In this document: piece by piece, positions 24,741 to 34,122 of the stretch
Position numbering within the stretch: position 1 is the first letter of the stretch
Layout: each line of letters opens with the position of its first letter
Source of the DNA: Tenodera sinensis
Lineage: Eukaryota > Arthropoda > Insecta > Mantodea > Mantidae
Direction of reading: 5' to 3'
DNA length: 64,000 bases
Assembly: GCA_030765045.1 (NCBI GenBank)
Contig: CM060964.1
Span: forward strand, 278,535,888 to 278,599,887
Program-made: the position numbers and the translations under genes
The notes under the pieces: model-generated
What the model was told of the DNA's origin: nothing
What the model saw: only the letters and a program-made list of their open reading frames with translations
The model's database searches: none

Positions 24741-25447
24741 GGTAACTTACGTTACATTTGCAAATATATTTTGAGGAAGTTTTATTACTTTTTCTGTAAT
24801 AAGAAAGGCAATCTCAGTTTGTAATTGATCTACAAAGTAGGGTGAAGAATTCTACAACTCACAGTATATTCAGTATCTTTATTGAACCATAATTTTATAA
24901 TAAATTGCATCAAACCTTTAGTAACTTATGTTACAAGAAAAGAAACTGCATTTCAGACCAAGTCTTTAAAATTGTAATGTCTTCTGTTTACTAATGAAAA
25001 GGCATAATTTTTTAAAATTAAATACAAAAAACACCCATTAATACAGCAGATCTATGCAAAATCTCTTACCATGAAAATATTAAACAGGAACATTAAATTA
25101 TTATTTATTTATGCCAACAAGCTTACTGCTGGTGTTTTTAAACACACAAGCCATATGTGGGCAATGTTTAAGAGGTGGAATCAGGACTGAAAAATTCAAT
25201 GTCATAACCACAGATCATCTGCTTATCGAGCGGCTGCTTTAACTACTAAGCTACCATGACCAACTTGCCAATAAGTACCAATGCCATGGTAACTTAGTGA
25301 TTAAAGCAACTGCTCGATAAGCAGAAGATCTGTGGTTCAAATCCTGGCTATGGCATTGAATTTTTCAGTCCTGATTGCACCTCTTAAACAGGAACATTAA
25401 AATTTAACGTAACTACGTTACACATTTCACTGCTAACTTACGTTACA
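24741..25447. repeat. Subterminal motif array, left side of copy 1
   Basis: GGTAACTTACGTTACA at 24741, GTAACTTATGTTACA at 24921, a variant TAACGTAACTACGTTACA at 25405 and GCTAACTTACGTTACA at 25432. The word is nearly palindromic and also appears in the element end. Confidence 0.7.
25098..25383. mobile_element. SINE-4, inverted dimer of tRNA-like units
   Basis: Flanked by an 18-bp direct repeat TTAAACAGGAACATTAAA (25080-25097 and 25384-25401). It begins at the left with TTATTTATGCCAACAAGC, a hairpin. Two tRNA-like units then face each other (minus at 25168-25262, plus at 25276-25372), each with the B box (GGTTCAAATCC on the plus unit). Confidence 0.8.
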
Positions 25448-25928
25448 TTAGGCACTGCACTGTTAATTAAAGACTCATTAACATTTGAAACATTTTTAGT
25501 TCAGTATATTTCTGCCATGTGAAAACTTGTTGCAGCTTATACTATATAACTCACAATATTGTGCAAGGAATTGAAATACAGGTATCTGTAGTTAGATATA
25601 ATTAAAAAATTGAAGATTCCAATTAAAAAAATTACAGGCTGATTATATCTTTCTAAGAATATAAATGATTAATGAAATTTAAATATGTTCATTACTAAGA
25701 GTCCCTGTACATCAAGAAATTCCCAAATGTCTCTTGAGCCAAGCATCAGAGGAGAAGAACATTTATGCTTCACTTTCTCAAGAGGATAAAATACCTCATC
25801 ATTCCTAGTTGGCCATTTCCACAGACATCCAATTGGACCATATTTATTTTTCCATAGCTTTAACTTTACACTCAACTTGTACCAATTTTGTGATAAACCC
25901 ATTGAAAAGACTGCCCACATGCTCAACT

Positions 25929-26975
25929 TCAACCCATACCAATCTCAAATAGTGTTACACTATTGGAAAAATACAGGTTCAATTCTTCTGTTGTTGAAAA
26001 CCCCTTAATATTTTCTTTTTTAAATGTAAAAGCATGAAATTTTGTGATACCTTCTACAGATGGAGCATTCATGAATAATGAACACACATCTAGTTTCATG
26101 TTTCTTTGCATGATGTCTTCATCTTTCACTTGTATGACACATGCATTCTCCATTGTTTTCACAGCCTCAACAAAGTTCTCAGCATTCTGAATAATGTGTT
26201 TTCTTTGTTTGATGGTTTCTTTGGCTGGTCTCTTAACAGCTGCCCCTATCCCATGAACAGCGCCTTTCCCATTGGAGGTTGCTAAGTAATTCTAAACAAG
26301 GTTCATATTATAAATTCCCTGGAACTTGTTAACAGCAGCAGCAATATATTTATTTTCAAATTGAGACACAGGACCATCAGACCAAATATGTACACAGGTT
26401 CTAAAGTAAGAACAAATTAGAAACTAAAAACTTCACTTTTCTAGTAATGTTGCATGTTCTTTTTGAACAAGCTAACCCAGGGTTTCAAGTTGTCTCCAAC
26501 TCATTCTCAAAGCTATACAAACAAATTCGTTACCAAAGCTAATTTGTTCTTACTTTAGAATCTTGTTGCTTCACTGTTAATAGCTTCAATTTTCCTTATG
26601 TACACAGGTTATGTTATCTGGTAGCTTTTCCAGGATAATATCTATGTATGGAACAACTATATCCTTTGAATAATCAAGATTATCTGGACAAAGAGCCCAT
26701 GAATGTTGTTTTCCAGAATACCATGCTGACATAGTGAAAATTGAAACTTGAGGCTGATGCCAATGAGCACTTTGAATTTCATCTTGGTGAAAGCATGTGA
26801 AATTCTCTGCAAAATCGACATTAATGATGGCAAGGTTTTTGTGAAATTCTGATAACACTGCCTTTCTTGTTTCGTTGACGTGAGCTTTAGACTGTCTCAT
26901 TTAATATAGACATATTCACCAAATTGAGGGATTAACTTGCATATGCAATTTAAGAGATCAGATACACTTCCCTTA
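25929..26975 (-). pseudogene. Transposase-like protein, catalytic half (copy 1)
   Basis: Minus strand after the hAT: LLNCICKLIPQFGEYVYIK, then NVDFAENFTCFHQDEIQSAH, QVSIFTMSAWYSG, LPDNITCVHIWSDGPVSQFE, NYLATSNGKGAVHGIGAAVK and KFHAFTFKKENIKGFSTTEE, with a stop at 25929. Removing the 196-bp insertion (26401-26596) restores the frame across CVHIWSDG. Conserved acids in VDFAEN, in the segment around CPDNLDY, and in SDG.VSQF make a plausible DDD/E catalytic set, and SHGKGAVDGIGG-type text follows as in copy 2. The frame has a few stops and is not functional as read. Confidence 0.6.
26401..26596. mobile_element. 196-bp retroposon with inverted ends
   Basis: Flanked by a 14-bp repeat TATGTACACAGGTT (26387-26400 and 26597-26610). 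Its body begins CTAAAGTAAGAACAAATTAG and, near the right, has the inverted copy of that word. A related copy lies at 37964-38092. Confidence 0.75.
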
Positions 26976-26979
26976 TTAC

Positions 26980-28168
26980 TAGAGGGCAGATTTCTGCATA
27001 TTTGCATGTTTTATTCCTTCAAATATAAACATATGCATGGAAGAGGAAAATGTGTTTCATGTCATTTGGAATCAATTGGCAAAGTTTTATAGTGCATAGA
27101 AATGCATATTCACGGGATTAGCGCATATTTCATTAATATGTGCATATGGGTGCATATATTACACTTTTTCTCCATTTAATGTTAAAATATTAGTTTTTGA
27201 CCCCATAAAATGACAAATTCCTGCTTTATTATCATGTTTTTGCAAATGAACATAAGTTTGTTTTCATAGAAAGCCAGCATCCCATTGTTGTTTTCTAGTG
27301 CCTTGCATCTGGCAATGAAGCCATTAGCATTCGTGCTTTCCAATACTTTTGAACTGTAGTTTCTTCTGATCTTAATGCTTCACAGGTACTATATAAAATA
27401 TTCATCTTTTCGCACAACAGTGACAATGCCGAGCATCGGTTTTCAGTTTCAAATCTCAACAGGTCAATAAAGCAATCTGGCCTGAACCATTTCGGAAGAA
27501 AGGAGCGTGCTTGCCAGCAATGGACAGTGGTAATTTCCTTGTTTTCGTTTTCAACCGGCGATATTCTTTGAAGTTTGAAAATCAGCTTTATTGTACATTA
27601 TTGTTGACCACGGTGACAAAACAAAGTGGGAAATCCAAGCCATGAATCCAGGACTTAAGTTTATTCAGGATGTGAACAGCGTATTAGAAGGTGAATCTGA
27701 ACAAGAATTTAATTCTTATTCTGTGAGTGACATAGCCTCTTTGCGATACTCCACTGTGACCTCATGTGAAGTGGAGAGATCATTCTCTTCATGCAAACAC
27801 ATTTTAAGTGACAGAACGAAGGGCCTTCGACCAGAAAATGTAGAAAAATATTTGGTTATTTTTGTAACAAAAATTGATATGTGATTGATCGTTAAATGAT
27901 TGTTGACTTATACTTTTAGTTAATTACACACAAGATTAATGAGAATGACAATATAAAATATAATTAATTTCAATTAGAAGCAAGAGTCAAAATATTAGTT
28001 GTTGCTGCATAAAAAAATAAAACGTGAAGAAATAGTGTATTTTACTATTAGAAGAAAACACATTTTTGTGCATATTTCTTAATTTTAAGAGCATATTTTC
28101 TACTCTTTTGCTGCATAGTTGCATGCATATATTTTTTTGGTTTTTAGTGCATATAAATCCGCCCTCTA
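26980..28168 (+). mobile_element. hAT element, internally reduced, 1.19 kb
   Basis: Ends TAGAGGGCAGATTTCTGCAT and, inverted, TAGAGGGCGGATTTATATGC. The flanks CTTATTAC and CTCATAAC match at six of eight positions. It contains a hAT dimerisation-domain fragment and sits inside the transposase reading frame of copy 1. Confidence 0.75.
27591..27884 (+). pseudogene. hAT transposase C-terminal dimerisation fragment
   Basis: The frame reads LRYSTVTSCEVERSFSSCKH, then ILSDRTKGLRPENVEKYLVI, the hAT C-terminal signature (SC.VERSFS..K.IL.D.R..L.PEN...YLVI). Only about 95 residues of the transposase are present; the catalytic core is missing. Alternative: the end of a domesticated hAT gene, unlikely inside a complete TIR pair. 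Confidence 0.8.
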
Positions 28169-29149
28169 CTCATAACAAGTACCCATTTAAGTCTTTCCAT
28201 TCAAACCAAGTAATTTCTGCTGGGACAACTTCAGGAATTGCTTCAAGCATTGCTGCCTGAATATTGGAGGAACATGTCTTACACTTATTCATCCAACAAT
28301 TCTTCATAGGACTGGAGCATAGAAATACATCAAAGAAATTAAATCCATAAACAGGAAATTTTGGGCATATTTTATGGAAGGTATCCACTGCATATTTAAA
28401 GTTTTCATGATATTTACAAAGACAAATATTTGTGGCATTGTACTACTCAGTTGCACATGTTTTGGGTGCAATTTAGAAAATTTGCTTCCAATTTTAATGT
28501 TTTCATACTCTTTACAGAAAACTGAGTGTGTTTCATTGAGTGAAAGATACAAGTGACACTGGACTTTCTCTTTGTTTCTATCTGTATGTTGAATAACAGC
28601 AGCATCTTTTACACCTGATGCTTGTCGACTTATATCTTCCCTTTCAAATAAAGCCTTTACTAAATCAGCAGTGGAAGATTCTAGAACTGTGGACCCTGGT
28701 CTATTTGATGAAGCTCCTAAGTTATTTTTGTACCAGTAATAGTCTCGTATAACTTCCACACCACACTTCTTTTCTTGGGTGAATTAACAGGTAATGCTCT
28801 TTTTGCTTTAGCAGTAGCTTTACCAGGAGAGTTAGATGATTTATATGCCTTAGTAGGGCTTACAGAGATTCCAACATTACTGATGCTTGGTGTCATTTGA
28901 ATTATCTTTTTTGGTGCTGTGTACTTTTGTACCTGTTTACGAGTTTTCATTCTCTTCTCAGATTTTAAAAATATCTTTCTTACTTTTTGACAGTTTGGCC
29001 AAAAGTTCTTTCTTTTTCTGCCTGCTCTTTTTCACAGCTTCTTTAATCTTTAATTTGTGATCATTATACTTTCTGCTTTCCTTTATTTTCTCATGATATC
29101 TCTTCACCTTGTCAGCTGGTGTAAGTGACATATTTGGAGTTATGTTCAA
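28169..29149 (-). pseudogene. Transposase-like protein, N-terminal half (copy 1)
   Basis: Starts MNITPNMSLTPADKVKRYHE, a Lys-rich coiled-coil stretch. After a frameshift come PKKRSVVWKLYETITG and then DISRQASGVKDAAVIQHTDR, KVQCHLYLSLNETHSVFC, SKFSKLHPKHVQLSSTMP and CWMNKCKTCSSNIQ. The same landmarks occur in order in copy 2 (51987-53043): basic N-terminus, VQ.RHL..SLNE, SKFAELRP.HV, MPHN.C.C and a Cys-rich patch. It is cut at 28169 by a hAT element. The Cys pairs suggest a zinc-binding unit before the catalytic part. Function is inferred from the family context only. Confidence 0.6.
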
Positions 29150-29441
29150 ATCTGCAATTTTAGCAAGATTTTCAAAGTTTTAAGTTAGTCTCATGTTGGG
29201 AATGAAGAATGTATATGGATGGAGTTTAAAGTGCATAGTCGTTTTAGTGTTGTAATAATCACAAATATTTTGTGACATACAACATAACCTCAATGAGACT
29301 CAATGTTGTCTTGTAAGAAGCATAACTTATTATTAAGAAGCATAATCAACATACTTTTGGATAGTTTTTACAGTAATATTTTTATAGACCTTCTAAGTTT
29401 TAAGCTACATGATGTTTGAGTATACTCAGCATGGCTGAGAG

Positions 29442-29622
29442 AGTAACTTAGTTACAAAAACTGAATTTTTTTTTTCTCCTAGTGTGTACATTTTATAGCC
29501 CTACCAATTTTTATTTATCATTGTTAGCATATGAAGAAACAAATTATGATGTATTAAAGTTGCTATGCTACTGATTTTCACAGTAATGGAAGAAAAATAT
29601 GTGCATGGTAACTTATGTTAAA
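29442..29622. repeat. Subterminal motif array, right side of copy 1
   Basis: AGTAACTTAGTTACA at 29442 and GGTAACTTATGTTAAA at 29607, just beyond the transposase start. They mirror the left-side array. Confidence 0.65.
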
Positions 29623-29720
29623 TTAAAAACTGTTTCTAATAAGCCATTTTCTGGCAATCAAAAGCTAGACAGTTTAATTTGATGTTTGTTTTGTAATATA
29701 TACAGTATAAACTAATGAAT

Positions 29721-31067
29721 GAATATTTATTGAGTACTAAATCTGATACACCTTGGGCTACCCCTGAGCTGGACCCTGGTCCCTTTGCTATTAGGGTAGC
29801 CCTTCAATAAAACTGCCCCCTACATACACATTACAGATGTTTACCTTTTCACTAATCTTATCCTGCTCCCACCCTTAAATTTTTATTTCTGTTTTTCTGT
29901 CATCTCCCACCCCTATTCCTTTCCCTCTTTTTCAACTTTTTCTTATGAACTTCATAACTTCTTTTCATCAGTTTACATTGTACACTTCATTAGTTTTCAT
30001 TTCAGTACTTCACTACACATAATCTTATAACCTCACTTTCACTGTGTATAAAAACCCTCTGCTTCCTCATTTATGGATTACCCAAGCATGTTTTAAACCT
30101 TGTTGCTCTCGGCGAAATACCCCGTTCTTTCTTTTTCTCCTGCCTAATTCTCCCTTTCCCCCTCACCCTCACTGGTATTGCTTCCTCTTCGTGCTCTCCG
30201 ATGTCATCCCCGACCTTGGTTCTTTCCTCAGTTTTTTTTCGCATGCCACATCCTACCATTTTGTCCCTTGCGTTTTGCTCACCCCTGACTTTGACTTTGA
30301 AGCACTTGTCACTGAAACCACACATGTTGCAATTTGCTGAGTAGTTGTCTGTTCTGTGATATTTCTTGCTGATGTTGGTCGTTTCCTTGTTTTTCTTGGT
30401 GCAATGCCTGCTGGTCCTGCCTCTGCCCGTCGCTTGGTCCGTTCTTCCTCTCTGTTGCCTGGTTAACTGCGTACAGCTCAAAGTTTTTAATGTAAACCCT
30501 CTTGCCTTCATTTCTTGCTTGTCTTCTCCGATTAATTAGCTCCTTCATTTGCGCCCTTTGTGCATACATTAAGTCCTTGTTGATGTAAATAGTTGACCCT
30601 CTCAATTTTCTTGCCTGTTTTAGTCCTTCTTTAGCCGTTTGTGTGTTTGTAAACTTCACAAGAATATTTCTTTTCCCTGATGTTTTGCCGATTCTAAATG
30701 CGTTGCAAATCTCATAGCCTCTCAGATGTATTTCCAATTTGTTCACTAATAGATCTTCTAAATCCTGATATACTCCCACTCCACGTTTTTCTTCTACTCC
30801 TGAAATCACTACATTGTATTTTCTGCTTTTATCTTCCATTCTTTCAAGTGTTCTTTTTAAAATTTGAATTTCCCATTTTAACGTATCCATTTCTTTGTTT
30901 CCCATATCATATTTCATCCACTTTTGTCTAAATCTCTCTGCCAGTCCTTTATCTTACTACAACTGTTTTGTTTATCTGCCCTTTAGCTGCCATGTCGCTT
31001 AACTCCTTTTTCACCTGGGCCACGGGAGCATCCTTCACTATATGTCTGCTCAGTTCCACTGGTAGAC
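29721..31067 (-). mobile_element. ORF1-only LINE retroposon with 14-bp target duplication
   Basis: Flanked by ATAAACTAATGAAT on both sides (29707-29720 and 31068-31081). The minus strand carries an ORF1-type frame, then a 3' UTR ending in CTCAATAAATATTCATTC. No RT is present between ORF1 and the tail. The 3' end matches that of the insertion at 40173-40621. Confidence 0.75.
30309..30917 (-). pseudogene. LINE ORF1-like protein (coiled coil + RRM-like), 5' truncated
   Basis: A 202-codon frame: a coiled coil (LKWEIQILKRTLERMEDKSR) followed by KYNVVISGVEEKRG, EICNAFRIGKTSGKRNILVK, QARKLRGSTIYINKDLM and RRRQARNEGKRVYIKN. This is the pattern of L1-type ORF1 proteins (coiled coil, RRM, C-terminal domain) that bind LINE RNA. 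Upstream in frame there is a stop 13 codons before the Met, and the 5' side is cut by insertion truncation. The frame ends early, followed by a Gln/His-rich tail. Confidence 0.7.
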
Positions 31068-31340
31068 ATAAACTAATGAATCAATCAAGAAGTTTTCACT
31101 TTGCTATGGTACACATAAGTTCAAGACTTACCAAATATCTTTATTTTTTGCAAACGTAGCTCACATGAAAAAACAAACTTCAGCTGCTGCTGTCTAGTTA
31201 TATGAACAATTTGGAGGGAAACAAGAATGATGCAATACATTTCAATGTCACTGCTATCGATGTGTGAAATTAAAAACTTAAAAGAATCACTTTCATTTTT
31301 TTTTTTAATTTTTCTCTTTCAGTATGGAATTACCCCCTAG

Positions 31341-31370
31341 TATCATCTGCAAAGAGCGCAGCTATTGGAT
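31341..31370 (-). pseudogene. LINE-B catalytic FADD fragment
   Basis: The minus strand reads ALFADDTR directly against the right CTAG of the inserted transposon. It continues as VLISEKSH at 24729 on the other side. This short piece proves the insertion point. Confidence 0.8.
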
Positions 31371-32879
31371 GATATGAATAAAACAGGGAGTTGCTTTTTG
31401 CTCCAATTTTGGAGAGATTGCTCACATTCATATCAATAAAATTTACTCCTTTCGTGAGCAATATTCCCCTCCAGTGGATGCTGCTCTGCGACTTTGGCTT
31501 GGTAGCAGTTTTCTCCACTTCTGCATCAATTAAAATTATAAATTGCTCCTCTGTGGGAGAATTTACTCTTGAGTATTGAAGCTATATCAGTAGGTGACTT
31601 GTTTGGTAGAGCAAAACGTTTTAAGTAGAATGGCTGAGTGATGATGGTTGTTTGTTGCATAAGAGTGTATAAGTCCTGTCTAGAGTATTATTATTATTTA
31701 ATTAAGCAACTTTACTGATTTGAAAAGAAAAATGTGAGATGGTTAGCGGAGCATTTCCTGGAAGACGATGGCAATGAAACAAGAGGAGAGCCGCTGTCTA
31801 ATAAAGATGAGGATTTGTTTGTGTTATATACGAGATCCTGCATTTCAAATGGGTGTGGCTGAAGATTCATTCATTCATCACTTCTAAAACCAGTGCAGTT
31901 AAGAGACTTCATACTAAAGATGTATTTGTGCTGCTGTTCATAATTATAAATTTTACTGTTTAATGACAAAAATGTTGCCACATTTGTTACAATGTTAAAC
32001 TTAATATAACTCAAAAGCCAACAGCACCCTTCAGAGAGAAACTGAACAGCAGGTTTCATTTCTCTATCCAAACCAACTAAATTTTGGTACGAGGGACATT
32101 GTAGAAGCCAATATTAATGAATTATGCTACTCAGAAAATGTATACTACTTATCGCAAGAAATAGAAATTTGAGTACATAATTTCATGGTGAAAATTTGGC
32201 GAATGCATCACTAAAATTGTTTTAAGTATTTTCATTTCACTAATGTCCCTATATTGGTATCAGAAAAACTTGAATTGTTACACTTGCAAAATAAACTGTA
32301 TACAGTCCCCAATAATGCCATTAAGAATTACAAAATAGTGTAGTAACATACCTTAATGTGACATAGCAAGAAGCCTTCTGATGTTCACTGACTTGAAGTT
32401 CACTTTAAAACATAAGGTTATAAACGATAATGCAGCTTCATTTCTGAATCTGTAGAGTGTCCTGCATTACACTACACTGCATAAACAACACTAAACTGTA
32501 ACTGAAAGCTCTCCAGATTAAGATCCAGAGCATCATTCTATTGCATCTCACTCAACAATTTTCACTGGGGCAGATGCAGTAGCACCACCAAAGGATCAGG
32601 TGCGGGGGTGAATCCTGATGTGGAGATAAAGGGTTGTGGTATATTCAACTCAGGTATGATGCTGGAATCTATATCCGCCAGCTGATGGTGATCTGCTATT
32701 GGTAGTGGTGACACACATGCCCTGACAGTGATACCCCCTGAGATTTTACAAACATAAATTAAAATTAGCAATTCACATGTAAAAGGTTAAATGTTAATTC
32801 ACTGGGGTGATAAAATATTGAATGATTTTTCAAAAAAATATTGCTCTAACTAGTATAGTTTCTTATCCATTAACTGCAT
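31371..32879. other. Inserted segment, unassigned part
   Basis: Lies between LINE-B fragments together with the MADF-like domain to its right. Minus-strand frames at 31518-31330 and 32771-32562 show no known motif. No paired termini could be fixed. Confidence 0.4.
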
Positions 32880-33300
32880 TCTTACTGTTGAGTTTGCCTC
32901 CCCTTGTATAAGGTCAGTGTTTTTTCCCAGTCCTTCAAATGTATTATGTTGTTGTCTGTACTCTTCATATCTGTTTCTCATTTCAACCTCCTCTTCATAT
33001 TGAAACTTTTCTTATTCATTTGTGAGTCATTTATGTCATAACCATATTTTATCCTAAACATTTTAATTATTTCATTTCAAGCCATTGCCTTTTTTTGCCT
33101 CATTTCCGGCAAGTAAGAGTTTTCTAACACCATGGGGTATGCTTTTAGGATTTTCACAAAACCCGCTTGGGATTCAAGCCCACAATCCTCTTTGGAACTG
33201 CTCACTGTGATGATTAAATCTGTTAAAACTGTTTGTTTTCTTACTGCATGGTCATTGGCTGCATTGGTTGGTTGTGCAACTGCGAGGTGGTGATAAGAAA
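32880..33300 (-). pseudogene. MADF/Myb-like DNA-binding domain fragment
   Basis: Minus strand: KQTVLTDLIITVSSSKEDCG, AGFVKILKAYPMVLENSYLP, RQKKAMA, a stop, NEIIKMFRIKYGYDIN, then NMKRRLK, a stop, and DNNIIHLKDWEKTL. The layout (hydrophobic helix, LP.MR.KK block, NMK..LK.KTD...LKDWE) looks like the N-terminal DNA-binding part of a transposon-encoded protein. The family call is tentative. Confidence 0.45.
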
Positions 33301-33486
33301 GCTGATTAAATTAATTAACACTATGGAGAAAATGCTCTGCACACATAAACAGTTTTTATCAATACAAAACAAAGATTTTGCTCTTGCCAAATAGTTTGCT
33401 CCGTTGTATTCCAGAGAATTTTCTCTTAAGAGATTCCTTAGTTTTATTAATAGCAGCCATTAGCTCTTTGCTCTGATTACCTGGCC

Positions 33487-33712
33487 AATTCATTTATACA
33501 TATTAAAAATAACCCATGTATAGAACTTGGTGGGATACCTTTAGTAATAAAACCTGGTTCACAATTGTAACCATCTATCCTAGTTTTCTGGACTTTATTT
33601 GTTAAGTAAGATTTTAACATATTTATAGAGATCTCATTGAAACCAGAAACTTAACTTTTGAATCAACAGATTGTGATCTATACTGTCAAATGCCTTAACT
33701 TATGTACAGCAA
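33487..33712 (-). pseudogene. LINE-B RT palm fragment
   Basis: Minus strand: KAFDSIDHNLLIQKLS, then SYLTNKVQKTRIDGYNCEPG and FITKGIPPSSIHGLFLICIN. These equal the RT blocks A (KAFDSIDH) and B (KG(V/I)PQGS..GPLLF..YIND). The Q in PQGS is changed and there are frame breaks. Confidence 0.8.
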
Positions 33713-33759
33713 CATATAGCAACTTAAAAAGGCAATCCACAAACTAAAATATTAACTTG

Positions 33760-34109
33760 ATAAAACAAGTAGGTCAATTTAAATAGTATGTCAGTTTTGG
33801 AAGTGATGGAAGAAACTGTAATAAATGAAATAAATTAAAATTAAAGAACTTCAGTGGCTTGGATGATGTTTCGAACTACTAAAACAGATTAAATATGAAA
33901 TTGCTGAAATTATAATACACATAACAGACACATCACTAATGTAAGGAATTTTTCCAAAAACATTAAAAAAGTAGTTGTCAGACCAATTTATAAACAAAAG
34001 GGAAATAAGAAACAAGTAGGAAACTATAGGTCAATTACCCTGTGCTCTGCCTTCTCAAAAATGATGGAAGGCTTATAGTTAAAACAACTAGAAAATTATG
34101 TAAAAACCT
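33760..34109 (+). pseudogene. LINE-C RT N-terminal part
   Basis: Frames give SVLEVMEETVINEIN, LKNFSGLDDVSN, GIFPKTLKKVVVRPIYKQKG, KQVGNYRSITLCSAFSKMME and LENYVKT. These are the fingers-region words of CR1/Jockey-type RTs. Frameshifts are present. Confidence 0.75.
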
Positions 34110-34122
34110 AAGTATAAAGAAA

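Larger units (their letters stand above)
24730..31336 (-). mobile_element. Sola-like (?) DNA transposon, copy 1, with nested insertions
   Basis: The insertion in LINE-B is bounded by CTAG on both sides (24726-24729 and 31337-31340), a 4-bp duplication. The ends are GGTAACTCTATGG and, inverted, GGGGTAATTCCATAC. The minus strand encodes a transposase-like protein in pieces (29149-25929). Short repeats GGTAACTTACGTTACA lie near both ends. Nested inside are an inverted tRNA-like dimer (25098-25383), a 196-bp retroposon, a hAT element (26980-28168) and an ORF1-only retroposon (29721-31067). A second family member is at 51234-54294. The Sola assignment rests on 4-bp duplications and GG-type ends recalled for Sola2; only a database search would settle it. 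Confidence 0.7.

Noticed and set aside
31330..31518. Treating the 62-codon minus frame ending in FADDTRG as one protein
   Set aside because: Only its last residues are LINE-B RT; the rest comes from the inserted segment, so the frame is a junction artefact.
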